Part shown: positions 1 to 10,149 of the stretch, piece after piece
Numbering within the stretch: position 1 is the first letter of the stretch
How the letters are laid out: the number at the start of each line of letters is the position of its first letter
Assembly (NCBI GenBank): GCA_020636695.1
Contig: JACJXJ010000002.1
Span: 62,001-126,000 of the forward strand
Source of the DNA: Prevotellaceae bacterium
Lineage (GTDB): Bacteria > Bacteroidota > Bacteroidia > Bacteroidales > Paludibacteraceae
Reading direction: 5' to 3'
DNA: 64,000 nucleotides
Made by a program: the position numbers and the translations under genes
The notes under the pieces: generated by a model
The model's database searches: none
Told to the model about the DNA's origin: nothing
Seen by the model: only the letters and a program-made list of their open reading frames with translations

Positions 1-2
1 AT

Positions 3-86
3 GGTGGCGATCAAGGCACAATGACTCCTGACGAATTTGCAAAAATGATTAACGATCAAGTTAAAGAGCAATTAAGTAACTACTAA
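3..86 (+). CDS. 3' end of an unrecognised protein (partial)
   Basis: An open frame enters from the left edge and ends at TAA after 27 codons. The visible tail contains MTPDEFAKMINDQVKEQL, a charged, probably helical end. A strong terminator follows 16 bases after the stop, which supports a real gene end. Too little is visible to name the family. Confidence 0.55.
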   Translation, partial: GGDQGTMTPDEFAKMINDQVKEQLSNY

Positions 87-102
87 TAAGTAGTCATTCA
101 AT

Positions 103-137
103 AAAAAAAGGAACGTGAAAACGTTCCTTTTTTTATT
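103..137. terminator. Bidirectional terminator
   Basis: The stem GGAACGT/ACGTTCC with a four-base loop is flanked by A-rich and T-rich runs. It lies between two convergent genes and can serve both strands. Confidence 0.85.
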
Positions 138-150
138 GAATTGAAACTTT

Positions 151-906
151 CTATTCTCCTGCAACATAGGAACCTTTTAAGTTTAAGGTGGTATGTCCTA
201 GTCCATCTAGAGCAGTTCCTGCTAGTTTAAATGTGGCACCAGCAGTTTTTACGTTGCCACTATAGGTGAGTGTTATAGTTATACCGCTCGCTAAATCTGC
301 TTTTGAAATAGTAGTTGGGGTCACTGTAAATGTACCAGCTGAAGTACCAGATTTTGGCGTAATTGTTAGAGTTGCATCGCTAGTAATATTGTCAATTTGT
401 AAAAAGAGTGATTTGGTTATCACAGTTCCCTTTACGGGAGCTACAAATTCAATTTCGTCTTTATTGATAGGTTGTCCAAACAAAGCGACTTTTTTCCCAT
501 TATCATTATAAATAGTGAACGTCATAATGTCTGAAAAGGCATGAGTGGCTACGCCATATTTGGCATAGGCTCTAAAAAAATATGTGCCAGGTTTGTCTCC
601 TAATTTTGAAAACATATCAATGGTAAATGTTCCATCGCTTACAATAGATTCAGACGTAAAACGAGTTCCGGATAAATCGGATGCAGCGGAACTATTTTTA
701 CGATAGTAAATGCCTGTTTCGTTAATGGTATTGCCATTAGAAACTACTGTAACATATACATTAGGAGCTTGATAATAAGCTGTAACAACTGGTGTTCCAG
801 TAGCGAATTCTGGTTGTGGTTCGTCGAGTCTTTCGTCGGCCCAGCTATTGACCGATAGTAACAAGAAACCAGCTAAAATCATTGATGGTAGCGCATGTAA
901 TTTCAT
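151..906 (-). CDS. Secreted protein with Fn3-like and beta-sandwich modules
   Basis: About 251 residues when started at the internal ATG at 906; the upstream in-frame ATG at 948 would put a charged segment ahead of the signal peptide and overlap the putative -7 element. Residues 1-24 are a signal peptide ending near NSWADE. A fibronectin-like stretch follows (motif PGTYFFRAYAKYG), then a second beta-rich module with LFLQIDNITSDATLTITP. Both modules resemble the C-terminal half of the neighbouring EndA-type nuclease (TYYFKAYATNSIG; LFIKISNVTSDITITLT), so the two genes look like paralogues sharing surface modules. No catalytic domain is visible. The function is unknown; adhesion or surface display is a guess. 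Confidence 0.75.
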   Translation of the reverse strand: MKLHALPSMILAGFLLLSVNSWADERLDEPQPEFATGTPVVTAYYQAPNVYVTVVSNGNTINETGIYYRKNSSAASDLSGTRFTSESIVSDGTFTIDMFSKLGDKPGTYFFRAYAKYGVATHAFSDIMTFTIYNDNGKKVALFGQPINKDEIEFVAPVKGTVITKSLFLQIDNITSDATLTITPKSGTSAGTFTVTPTTISKADLASGITITLTYSGNVKTAGATFKLAGTALDGLGHTTLNLKGSYVAGE

Positions 907-945
907 AATCCGATCAAATTTAAAGTTAAACAATACAAATAATCG

Positions 946-953
946 CAAATATA
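946..953 (-). promoter_or_regulatory. Putative -7 element TATATTTG
   Basis: On the minus strand TATATTTG lies 40 bases upstream of the chosen ATG at 906. It matches TAnnTTTG. No clear -33 box was identified. Confidence 0.5.
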
Positions 954-987
954 GTTATATTTTACAATAAACCAAGTTTTATTTACT

Positions 988-1020
988 AAAAAAGCGGACT
1001 AAATTTAGCCCGCTCTTTTA
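988..1020 (-). terminator. Terminator after the endonuclease gene
   Basis: The near-perfect hairpin GCGGACTAAATTTAGCCCGC is flanked by A and T runs and lies just after the stop of the minus-strand nuclease gene. Confidence 0.75.
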
Positions 1021-1039
1021 TAAATAGTTTCGATATAAG

Positions 1040-2584
1040 TTAGTTACCTCCTATATTGTGTACTTTGTTCACTCCATTCCCACTAATGGTGAGGGTTGCG
1101 CCATTAGTTCCGCCATCTCGTGTAAGGGTTATTTTTTTACCCGCAGTTGCTTCCGCGGCAGTTAGTGTAATGGTGGTAGTGTTACCTGTTGCGAACTTAT
1201 AATTGCCATTATTATTATTGGTTAGCGTAATAGTAATATCGCTCGTTACATTTGATATTTTTATAAATAACTCTTTGGAATTCGATGCGCCAAAAGCAAT
1301 ATCATTAGTGACTAAAGTCCCCATAACAAGATTAGGTCCCAAGCCTACTTGAGCAGGATCTATAATGGTAAATGAACTTTGTGCCGAATAACTGGTGCCT
1401 ATACTGTTGGTGGCGTACGCTTTAAAATAATATGTCCCAGGCGTTGTTAATGATGAAATATCTACAGTAAAAGCACCTGTGGTGGTGGCTGTGGGATTAG
1501 CTACTATTTTCGTTCCTGCCCCATTACTAAAACCGCTTGTATTACTCCACTCAATACCATTTTCTGTTATAGCAGCATCACCTGTGCTGGCAATGTTTCC
1601 ACCAGCAGTTAAGCCTTCGGTATAGGTTGGTGTATTGACTATCGGAGCACCAGGTGTTTCACAAGGACATCCTTGATCTGTAAACGATGCATCATAAGAG
1701 GATACTAATTTTGAAAAGTCAACACTTTTAGTAGTGCTATCGCCCCACATATACTCTGCAAGGCAAGGGTAATCAATAAATGGATTACGATTGCCTTGGT
1801 GTACATAAATAGCATCATTACGTATGCGCTCTTTTGATGAAACTGGATCTTCGCGATGCCATTTCATCAATAAACTAACTGAATAAGGGGTAAATTCGGA
1901 AACACTATTTGCGTAAGCAACCATCACTTGGGCTTCGGCTGTTTGTGCTAAATTTTTATTTCTGTAGCAAGTAAGCATATAAAAATAAGTACGAGCAAGG
2001 TCACCTTTATAGCCTGCATCACCTGGATCAAAAATAGTGGTTCCTACACCATCACTAGTATATGCAGCCGATCCTCCTTTACCATAACCAATATCGCAAT
2101 TTTTAGGCTTGGCTGGTAAATCTCCGTATGGATAATTACTGCGTGCAGAATTCATACGAATGTCTGTAGGGTAAATATGAAAGGCGTCGCTCATCATAGG
2201 ACTTGCATCTCCAAACCAACTTTTTGGGAAAGAGTGTTCTTTATTCCAACCTGTTCCACATTGTGTAGCAGAGGCTCCTCCGTCTGTGGATTTGTAAGGT
2301 TGAGAGGAGTAAATATCTTCTAGTGTATTGTTCGGTCCGTTATTAAAGTCGGAAGGAGAAATAGGGGCTGCATATACTTGTTCAGGTAAACTACTATAGC
2401 CAATGATTGTATGGCTGTTGATAATACTGTATAAGGCTATACGTAAAGCATCGTTTGTACTTGAGGTGTTATTTGCCGATGAGTAATAATTGGCAGGAAT
2501 ATCGGCCTGTGTAGGTAAGCTGTAGCCGAATAAGCAAATGGCACACGCCACCGCGATAAATTTGTTTTTCATTGGTGTTTTCAA
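1040..2584 (-). CDS. Secreted EndA/NucM-type endonuclease I with Fn3-like C-terminal modules
   Basis: 514 residues. Residues 1-27 form a signal peptide ending in LPTQA; an ATG four codons downstream (2572) is an equally good start. Residues about 30-300 are an endonuclease I domain of the EndA/NucM family. The active-site segment GWNKEHSFPKSWFG is followed by DAFHIYPTDIRMNSARSN and a later NPFIDYP. Such enzymes are Mg-dependent non-specific nucleases with a His general base. The C-terminal 200 residues carry a fibronectin-like module and a Thr/Asn-rich beta module also found in the downstream protein. There is no clear type IX sorting tail. Likely extracellular DNA or RNA degradation for nutrient scavenging. 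Confidence 0.88.
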   Translation of the reverse strand: MKTPMKNKFIAVACAICLFGYSLPTQADIPANYYSSANNTSSTNDALRIALYSIINSHTIIGYSSLPEQVYAAPISPSDFNNGPNNTLEDIYSSQPYKSTDGGASATQCGTGWNKEHSFPKSWFGDASPMMSDAFHIYPTDIRMNSARSNYPYGDLPAKPKNCDIGYGKGGSAAYTSDGVGTTIFDPGDAGYKGDLARTYFYMLTCYRNKNLAQTAEAQVMVAYANSVSEFTPYSVSLLMKWHREDPVSSKERIRNDAIYVHQGNRNPFIDYPCLAEYMWGDSTTKSVDFSKLVSSYDASFTDQGCPCETPGAPIVNTPTYTEGLTAGGNIASTGDAAITENGIEWSNTSGFSNGAGTKIVANPTATTTGAFTVDISSLTTPGTYYFKAYATNSIGTSYSAQSSFTIIDPAQVGLGPNLVMGTLVTNDIAFGASNSKELFIKISNVTSDITITLTNNNNGNYKFATGNTTTITLTAAEATAGKKITLTRDGGTNGATLTISGNGVNKVHNIGGN

Positions 2585-2604
2585 AAAATTAAGTTAAGAC
2601 ACTA

Positions 2605-2612
2605 CAAAGGTA
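2605..2612 (-). promoter_or_regulatory. Putative -7 element TACCTTTG
   Basis: TACCTTTG on the minus strand, 21-28 bases upstream of the endonuclease ATG at 2584, fits TAnnTTTG with a short leader. Confidence 0.6.
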
Positions 2613-2651
2613 TATAAAGTTTTTAATAAAAAAAATAGTTTGTGAGTGTGG

Positions 2652-4831
2652 TTAATTACCCATTTCAGATAGAAATTTCACACGTACCAAACGAATTTCT
2701 ATTTCGGAGTATTCATCTTCTCCCAAATCACGTAAGGCATCACTGATATTATCTGTTTGTGCTTGATTTTTGAAGTATTCAAATATTTCTTCTAAATGTT
2801 CTTCGTCCATTATTTCATTTAAGAAATAATCGATATTGATTTTGGTACCTGAATAAACAATCGTATCTATTTCGTCTAATAATTCGTTAAAATCGAGACC
2901 TTTCGATTCGGCTAAGTCATCAAGTGCCACTTGGCGGTCGATGGCTTGTATGATTTCGATTTTTAGTTTTGACTTATTAGCCACTGTGCGTACACGTAAA
3001 TCTTCAGGACGTTCAATTTCATTTTCACGTACGTGAGTACGTATCAAATCAACAAATTCTTGCCCATAACGTTTAGCTTTACCAATACCAACACCAGGAA
3101 TATTTTGAAGTTCTTCAATGGTAATAGGGTAGGTCGTAGCCATGGCTTCTAACGAAGGATCTTGGAATATAACAAATGGAGGTAACTCCATGTGTTTCGA
3201 CATCTTTTTACGTAAATCCTTGAGCATGGTAAATAAAGCGGGATCCATAGCTCCTGACCCTCCGCCACGTTGTGGAGTTTCTTCTACTTCATCGTTAAAC
3301 TCATTGTCTTTGGAAATAGGGAAAGAGGCCGGCTTTTTTAAATATTCTTGACCAGCTTTAGTGATTTTCAATACACCATAGTTTTCTATTTCTTTTGCAA
3401 TATAACCATTGATCATGGCTTGTCGAATAACAGCACTTAAAAGCGAACCTTCTTCGCCAGTAATCGACCCGAACATTTCTAGTTCTTCGAGGTGATACGA
3501 TTTGATTTCAGCGGTTTCTTTACCGTTAAGAATATCAATGATGACTTCGGCTTTAAATTTTTCTTTGCCTGCGACCATTGTTTCTAGTACTGCACATAAT
3601 AAATCTTGAGCTTCCACTTGTTTTTTAGGATTGAGACAGTTATCACAATTACCGCAGTTTTCCTCTGTATATTCTTCGCCGAAATAATGCAATAGCAGTT
3701 TGCGTCGACAAATAGACGATTCGGCGTAAGCGGCCGTTTCTATTAAAAGTTGTTTGCCGATTTCCTGTTCGGCTACAGGTTTGCCTTGCATAAATTTTTC
3801 TAATTTTTGCAAGTCTTTGTTATTATAAAAGGCAATGCATAAACCTTCGCCACCATCACGTCCTGCACGTCCAGTTTCTTGGTAATAACCTTCCAAGCTT
3901 TTTGGAATATCGTAGTGAATAACGTAGCGCACATCGGGCTTATCAATTCCCATACCAAAAGCAATGGTGGCAACGATAACTTCGACTTTTTCCATCAAAA
4001 ATTTATCCTGATTTTCGGAACGAACAGCTGAATCCATGCCTGCATGATAGGCGAGTGCTGAAATGCCATTTAATTGAAGCGATTCAGTTATTTCTTCTAC
4101 TTTTTTACGACTTAAGCAGTAGATAATTCCTGATTTGCCAGCTTGTGATTTTACAAATTTGATTAATTCTTTGTCAATATTGGCATTTTTAGGGCGTACT
4201 TCATAGTATAAGTTTGGTCTATTAAACGACGATTTAAACACAGTAGCATTACTCATGCCTAATGTTTTTTGAATATCGTGTTGTACCTTTGGAGTAGCGG
4301 TAGCTGTTAGAGCTATCACAGGAGCTGTGCCTATTTCGTTAATAATAGGACGTATGCGTCTGTATTCTGGGCGAAAATCATGACCCCATTCCGATATACA
4401 ATGTGCTTCGTCCACAGCATAGAATGAAATTTTGATAGTACGTAAAAACGCTACATTGTCTTCTTTGGTGAGTGACTCTGGAGCAACGTATAATAACTTG
4501 GTTTTGTTGCTTCGCAAATCTGCTTTTACTTCTTCAATAGCAGCTTTGTTAAGTGATGAATTCAAAATGAGCTACACCATCTTCTTCGCTGAAGCTACGC
4601 ATAGCATTTACTTGATTTTCATCAACGCGATGAGTGGTGAAATAACGACGGCAGTTCTTCCATCATCAATGACGGAAGTAGTAGCAACGACTTTTACCAC
4701 CTCCTGTAGGCATCAATACAAGGTATATCTTGCCGTCAGAACGTTTCGAATAATGGCTTCTGATTACCTTTTGAAGGTATCAAAGCCAAATTTTTTCTTA
4801 ATTCTTCAGTTAAAACCGATTGTTTTGCCAT
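2652..4831 (-). pseudogene. recQ: ATP-dependent DNA helicase RecQ, 5' part frameshifted
   Basis: RecQ unwinds DNA 3'-5' in recombination and repair. From 4565 down to 2652 the frame is intact (637 residues): the DEAH-type box AVDEAHCISEWGHDFRPEYR, motif III ALTATATP, motif VI QETGRAGRDG, the RQC zinc cluster (CRRKLLLHYFG, CGNCDNC), then an HRDC-like region around IPGVGIGKAKRYG. Upstream, from 4831 (ATG GCA AAA CAA), the N-terminal 90 residues can be read only by changing frame several times: MPTGGGKS (Walker A), then SPLIALM, then VAHF, each separated by one- or two-base losses, for example AAAATCAAG where MKNQV needs one more A. The rebuilt length of about 726 residues is normal for the phylum. 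Either a sequence error or recent inactivation. Confidence 0.88.
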
Positions 4832-5201
4832 TAAATATCACTCTGATTAATGAAAAATAGTCAAATAAAGCAATCTGTTTTAAAGCAGATGTTGGTTTGT
4901 TTGGTGTATTGTTTTTTATAAGCTTATTAAAAAATAAATAAAGGGACCTTTTGAGACCGTTCTCATTAGCTATCAATCATAAAACAAATTTAGGTACAAA
5001 TTTCGATATATCCAAATGTTTTCATAAAAAAACATAATTCTGTATTTTACAATGTTATTACAAACTGTGAAGTTTATAAGCTTGCTATATTCTTAATGAT
5101 TAAGAGTTTTAATGTTGTATTAAATGATTTGGCTTTGGGACTTGTGGAATTACCCAGATTTATTTTTATTGCATCATGGTGGATAGCCTCTGAAAATGTA
5201 G
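4832..5201. other. AT-rich intergenic region between divergent recQ and DEAD-box genes
   Basis: This 370-base gap holds no recognisable gene. It must contain the divergent promoters of recQ (minus) and the helicase (plus). Only the plus-strand -7 element is clear. Consensus quality here is doubtful because both flanking coding regions are full of indels. Confidence 0.5.
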
Positions 5202-5209
5202 TACTTTTG
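5202..5209 (+). promoter_or_regulatory. Putative -7 element TACTTTTG
   Basis: TACTTTTG ends four bases before the helicase ATG at 5214, which implies a nearly leaderless transcript if the start is right. Confidence 0.5.
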
Positions 5210-5213
5210 TGGT

Positions 5214-6491
5214 ATGAATACTTCTAACAAGATACAGGTCAATTATTGGCTAAATTGGGCGTTACCGCTCAATCCCATGCAAAAGACATATTGTTGCCAT
5301 ACAAGAAAAGCCAGAAGTGGTGCTATGCTCACAGGAACAGGTAAAACGCTTGCTTTATGGTGCCAATTATCGAACAGAATTAAGCCTGATTTAGCACCAA
5401 ATACAAGCCTTAATAGTAGTTCCGTAGGGAATTAGCTCAACAAATTGAGCAGGTTGTAATGTACTTTGGGAGCAGGTTTTAGGCTAATAAGTATATGGTG
5501 GACGCAGGTTATCAGGATAAGTTGGACTTAAAACATCCTCCAGCATTACTTATTGGTACACTGACGTGTGGCCGACCATTTGGCCGTGTAGTTTTTAATA
5601 CGGATGCTATTCAGATGATGGCTTTAGATGAGTTTGATAAATCGCTGGAAATTGGTTTTAGAAAAGACATGGCTGAAATATTAATGCGTTCCTAAAGTCA
5701 AAAAACGTATATTGACATCGGCTACTACCAAAACAGAACTCCCAGGTTTTTACAAGATGAAACAGCCTTGATTCTTGATTATTTGTGGCAGGGTAATAAG
5801 CATTTACGCATGCGTAGCGTGATGGCTACTTCGCTTTGATACGCGGGAAACATTAGCTAAATTAGGTTCATTTGGGTAATCAGCCGGGTATTATCTTTGT
5901 AATTCAAAGAATCGATACGCGACGTGAGTGAAACGCTCACTGAAAGAGAATTGAACATGGTTGCTTTTCGAGTACGATGGATCAGAACGAACGCGAAAAG
6001 GTGTTGGTGAAATTTCGTAATGGTACGTTGCAATTGATTGTGGCTTCCGATTTGGCAGCACGTGATTAGATATTCCAGAACTACGGTTTATTATTCATTT
6101 TGAATTGCCTAATACGGAAACGGATTTACGATCGTAATGGTAGCCTGTATGAATAGTGATGGTACAGCGTACATTATCACCCGCAATCAACCATTACGCG
6201 AGTATTTGGCCTGGGTTGAAAGAGGAAAAATTAGCAGACAATAAACAACTCAAAAGTCGAAGATAAAACGCTTATATTGCCAGCGGCGGTCGTCGCGATA
6301 AAATATCTAAAGCCGATATTGCTGGTTTATTCTAAAGCAAGGCCAGTTGAACGCTACATGGGTAACGTCGCATCGAAGTTAAACAGGATTGCGCCTATGT
6401 GGCTGTGCCAGCTTCTAAAACCGTTAAACTCGTCGATTTACTCAATAATAGTAAGCTGAAGACGAAACGCGTTCGCATCAGTGAACTATAA
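5214..6491 (+). pseudogene. DEAD-box RNA helicase (DEFD variant), many frameshifts
   Basis: The protein can be followed over about 425 codons by hopping frames: a start like MNT..., then TPMQ, TGTGKTLA (motif I), IVVP.RELAQQIEQV (Ia), HPPALLIGTPGRV, a fairly long open stretch with LDEFDKSLEIGF (motif II is DEFD instead of DEAD), ILTSATT (motif III), GIIFV, ERE..HGC, VASDLAAR, TNGRTAR-like remnants and a tail ending VRISEL followed by TAA. Single-base gains and losses interrupt it roughly every 50-100 bases. The family remodels RNA in ribosome assembly or mRNA decay; the DEFD spelling is not the canonical box. Substitution-type stops are scarce, so the breaks look like indel noise rather than long decay. 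Confidence 0.8.
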
Positions 6492-6497
6492 AAAATA

Positions 6498-6533
6498 ACG
6501 CCCGATTTACTTTGATAACCGGGCGGCTTTTTG
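6498..6533 (+). terminator. Terminator after the helicase gene
   Basis: The stem CGCCCGATT/AACCGGGCG (one mismatch) followed by CTTTTTG lies directly after the helicase stop and overlaps the 3' end of the opposing gene. Confidence 0.7.
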
Positions 6534-7262
6534 TTATCGGGTTATTGTGAGTCTTGTCACGAATATTATTCGACGATAAATGATTGAGTGCTTTCAACGT
6601 ATCTACCGATATATTGTACGACGTGCTAGCGAATAGAGTGTACTCCTTTTTGTACCGGAATGGATGATGGGGTTCTGGTTTTCAGGCATTACTTCTGCTG
6701 TTGGTTCATTTGTAAAGGTGTAGGTGTCGTAATGGCATTCAACGCAAAATCAGTATAGTTAAAACGCGTGAAGCGCCTACTAATCGGTTGTTATAATACG
6801 GTTCCACGACTGTGGCTGATAACGATGCCGCTGCTGGTAGAAGCGTGTAAAAGTCAAATGCACCATTTTTCAAACTATCACTTACCACGATTCCTGCGAC
6901 CGATGCTGCCGCGTCGATGACCTTCAAAATAAACCAAGTCGCCTTTACGTATGGAATCAAATTGGTATATACATGGTCGCTTGTATTGTGCGGTGGCAGA
7001 ATGTAGCAAATTGAATCAAATTGTTTCAATAGATACGACGTAAATCCTAGACAGTCAAATCGAGTTACCTGTCCACCATATTTGTAGAGGCTGCCCGATA
7101 AATGTTTTGCCAAATGTTACAATGGAGTCGACTGAAATGCCATGGGGAGTGGTTTCAAAAAATGAACTAGAAACAATGGAATCTTATTGATAGTGGTAGC
7201 TTTCAATGATACAGCGCTGATCATTAAACACAACCAATCATTATTCTTTTTGTAAGATTCAT
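6534..7262 (-). pseudogene. NlpC/P60 peptidoglycan endopeptidase with C-terminal LysM, frameshifted
   Basis: Rebuilt across frames: a signal peptide from ATG 7262 (MNLTKRIMIGCVLMISA), then YKYGGQVTRFDC, the catalytic-Cys segment of NlpC/P60 (the Ser after Cys reads Leu in the raw sequence), then GDLVYFEGHRRG, HVGIVVSD with the catalytic His, and REPYYNNR.VGASRVLT. At the end a LysM repeat can be recovered in pieces (VQKG, TLYSLARR, VDTLKALNHLSSNNIR, LTITR stop). NlpC/P60 enzymes cut the D-gamma-Glu to diamino-acid bond of stem peptides; LysM anchors them to glycan. Its ATG overlaps the stop of the upstream maf gene (TAATG), so it closes the operon. Confidence 0.8.
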
Positions 7263-7834
7263 TATTTCCAATTCTTTAAAAGCTGTATATAAGTCGCAGT
7301 AATCCATCATTATCAAAAAGGCCATCAACATGTGCATTCTACCAATATATCAATCCACTCTTAGACGCTATAACTTCCAGCTTTATCCATCGGTTTTGCA
7401 TTTTCGATACTTAATAGTCAATTTCTTCGTCGGAAGCGAACCAAAGTTACTTCAGAAATGGCAGCAAATGTTTCTTGGCGTTCAGTGGTGGTACAGGCCA
7501 CCAATTCGTGATAACGTCATGTGTTTACTGAAAGTGCTCGTAACATTAGCTTTGGCATCCGCTTTATCTTTGGTTTTCCGTATACAATCCCATCGAGCCA
7601 TACAATCGTGTCGGCTGTATTGAGCATATCGTGTGGCGTCAGTGTTCCGGTAAGCGTCTGCTTTTTTTTGTTGTGCCAAAAACATCAGGACTTTCACCTT
7701 GCCAATGTGGCTGGAAGTTTTCTTCTAATCCGTCAATCACGTTTACGTAAAGGTCCATCCAATCCGTGCAGTAGTTCCTGACGGCGTGGCGATTGTGAAC
7801 CAAGAATGATGTTGTATGGTAATTTATTCAACAT
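7262..7834 (-). pseudogene. maf: Maf-like nucleotide pyrophosphatase, frameshifted
   Basis: Maf proteins hydrolyse non-canonical or methylated NTPs. Recoverable pieces in order: LPYNIILGSQSPRRQELL (the family N-terminal signature), FLAQQKADAYRN, DTIVWLDGIVYGKP (usual ADTIV.LDG region), KDKADA.AMLRALS, THEVITGVCLTTTER, DEEIDYYIE, PMDKAGSYG.QEWIG and a tail YIQLLKNWK followed by TAA. These sit in at least three frames, separated by single-base indels. The total length of about 190 codons is normal. The start ATG (7834) lies 31 bases after the stop of the prenyltransferase gene. Confidence 0.8.
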
Positions 7835-7865
7835 AAGTTTTTAGGATTAAAGCACTTGAAATAAG

Positions 7866-8821
7866 TCAGAAATATAAACCATACGCTTTAGCTAATAGAT
7901 AATAGTACACTAAGCTGTATGCAACGCCAATTACCATAATGAATTTAGCGAGTGTAGCAGGATGTTGTAAAGCTTAGCAATTTTACTCCACAATAATACT
8001 AACAAACAGATAGCTTGGTGCTACAATACTGAATAGAAAGTAACGTATCGTAATCGAAACCATCGTTTGGCAGGTGGAAGTAGGTGATAATTAACTAACC
8101 TAAAGCGGCAACTGATAATGTCACGAGTGCACTGATCCATTTTGTCCAAGTGGTGCCACATACAATAGGAATGGTGCACATTCCATTTCGCGATCGCCAT
8201 ATTCGTCCTGCATATCTTTAATGATTTCACGAATCAGGTCCAAATAAACGCAAAGGCAGCAAATCCCGCAATCCACATATAGAGTGTGCGTATCACGGTG
8301 TTTCTTGAATTAAATCACATAACTTTGCGTCAGCAGTTCGCTTTCACGATTACAGGTAATAATGGAACCAAAGCTGCCGATAGTGCGATGATAAGGTTAC
8401 CAATTAGAAATTGACGTTTTATGCGACGCTTGAGTAAAACACAGCATGCCTGTTTAGCCAACCACGAAAATGAGGCCCAATGTCATATTACGTAATATGA
8501 TAGGCGATGACTAAACCAATCAAAACACCTAAACCTGTTAGTACCTGATATAAGCGCATGGCTGTTGGTTTTGATAATGTACCAAATAATCAATACGCGG
8601 TCAGGCGATTGATGCGGTCTATTTTTAAATCGAAGCAATCATTGATTACGCAACCGCAGCTGCAATGAGAACCGTTGCCAAAATCACCACACAAAGCATC
8701 CATAATTAGGGTGAGCGTGTAGAGAGTTGAATTATTAACGTGGGCATTATAATGGCTTTGCCATTAATAACTGTGCTACAAATGATAAATAGTAAATTTT
8801 ATAACGAATGAGTTTGTGCAT
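7866..8821 (-). pseudogene. UbiA-family prenyltransferase, frameshifted
   Basis: The first Asp-rich motif reads VINDCFDLKIDRINRPDR, typical of UbiA-type membrane prenyltransferases. The second region gives EIIKDMQDEYGDRE...RTIPIVCG (KDxxDxxGD type). Hydrophobic stretches before, between and after match seven to nine membrane helices, ending SLVYYYLLAKAYGLYF stop. In this phylum the homologue in this gene order is usually annotated geranylgeranylglycerol-phosphate geranylgeranyltransferase; the lipid substrate is inferred from that only. Frame changes occur at least six times along about 318 codons. Confidence 0.75.
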
Positions 8822-8861
8822 AAGTCTTTGTATAATGTAAATTGTATATTGTATGAGTTTA

Positions 8862-9372
8862 TCAGCCAACGCTTCTTGACCGTTCATCCATGTCCTTGAG
8901 CTTTCAACACTTGTTCTATCACATCGCGTCCGCAGCCGTGACTACCATTTTTATCGCTCACATAACACGAAATAGCCTTGATTTCTGGTGCTGCATCGGC
9001 AGGGCAAACAGGTAAACCAGCCAGTTTCATCACTTCGTAATCTGGAATATCATCGCCCATGTACATCACTTCTTTAGCTTTTAGATTGGTTTGGCAGAAA
9101 TCGTTAAATCAGTTACTTTATAGTGTGAAGCCAACAAATATCTTGAACGCCCAAATCGGTGAAACGTATTCGTATAGCTTTGTTTTTCCGCCTGTGATGA
9201 TGGCAACAGGATACCCTTTTTTACGGCTAAATGTATTGCGTAACCATCTTTTATATTAATCATGCGCATGGGTTCAATGCCATTGGTAGTAAAGGAATGC
9301 AGGTGGCGGATAAAACGCCATCTACATCAAAGCAAAGGCTTTGACTTGGGTTAAAGCTTGTTTAAAGTTCAT
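8862..9372 (-). pseudogene. KdsC-like HAD phosphatase, frameshifted
   Basis: A HAD-superfamily (subclass C0) phosphatase related to 3-deoxy-manno-octulosonate 8-phosphate phosphatase. The N-terminus shows FKQALTQVKAFAFDVDGV (nucleophile Asp). The longest intact stretch (8884-9069) shows VMYMGDDIPDYEVMKLAGL, the metal-binding Asp pair, then CPADAAPEIK, SHGCGRDVIEQVLKAQGH. Restoring one T near 8865 gives a family-like end (EAFG stop). The start ATG lies five bases after the stop of the DUF2520 gene. Likely LPS Kdo synthesis. Confidence 0.8.
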
Positions 9373-9377
9373 AGGTG

Positions 9378-10149
9378 CTATTTAATGGTTTTAGTTTGTT
9401 CAATCGATTGAGTGAGTTGTTTATAAATGGCTTGCCATTCGGATGTTGCTGGAGCAACTCCATGTGTTTGGTTAATCATCACTTGGTCGCCACGTTGTGC
9501 AGGGCCCGTTGCGCTTTACTTGGCAACCGTTTGCCTTCTCTCCAACGTTTCAGTAATGAGCGTTAGTAAGTCGAACGGCAAGTTTTGCTCTGTAAGAGTT
9601 TTCGGCAATAGCGTATAAGTAATTGGTAAAATTACATGCGAATACACCCGACAAATGTATGTATTCTCTGTTCGTCGTTAGCTGTGAATACCTTTGTTTG
9701 TTATTTGATTTGATATAACTGTCAGTTTATCAATGTTTTCTGTTGAATTCCCCGAGATAAAATGGGTATTTCTGGTGAAACCGACTCAATTTCTGTTTTG
9801 AGAATGTTTGAAAGGATATAAAACACCAAAATTGCGCTGTTTTTTGAGCAAAAATAGTCATCGGCATGCTGCCAGCGGTGTGTACGTGTAGTCCTTGTGT
9901 TACCGAAACGGTGCTGATAACTTCCAGCGCATCATCTTTCAAGGCGTAAATATAGAGATCCGCTGTGGGTACGAGTTCGGATAAATTCGTGTAAATCCGC
10001 ATTCAGCTGTTCTGCAAGTGTTTGGCGGATTGCTCCATGTGTGGTTGTAAATCCTGACAATGCAAGCTAACGGCGGTGTAGCGCCAATCCTAATTTGTGG
10101 CTAAATTGCCAGCGCCAATTAATACAATATGTTGCAGAGGTTGATTCAT
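9378..10149 (-). pseudogene. Rossmann-fold DUF2520 protein, frameshifted
   Basis: The start ATG (10149) overlaps the stop of the nitroreductase gene (TGATG). The protein begins MNQPLQHIVLIGAGNLATNLG, an NAD(P)-binding Rossmann GxGN motif, and ends with EWQAIYKQLTQSIEQTKTIK before TAG, the usual end of DUF2520 proteins. In between only patches in shifting frames can be read (SDLYIYALKDDALEVI, HTAGSMPM, IEACSN-like). About 257 codons, normal for the family. The exact biochemical role is unknown; homologues resemble pyrroline-5-carboxylate reductase or 2-dehydropantoate reductase folds. Confidence 0.75.

Noticed and set aside
7330..7623. Plus-strand frame of 97 codons
   Set aside because: It is antisense to the broken maf gene, whose protein patches are clear on the minus strand; the same holds for 7521-7781 and 9059-9618.
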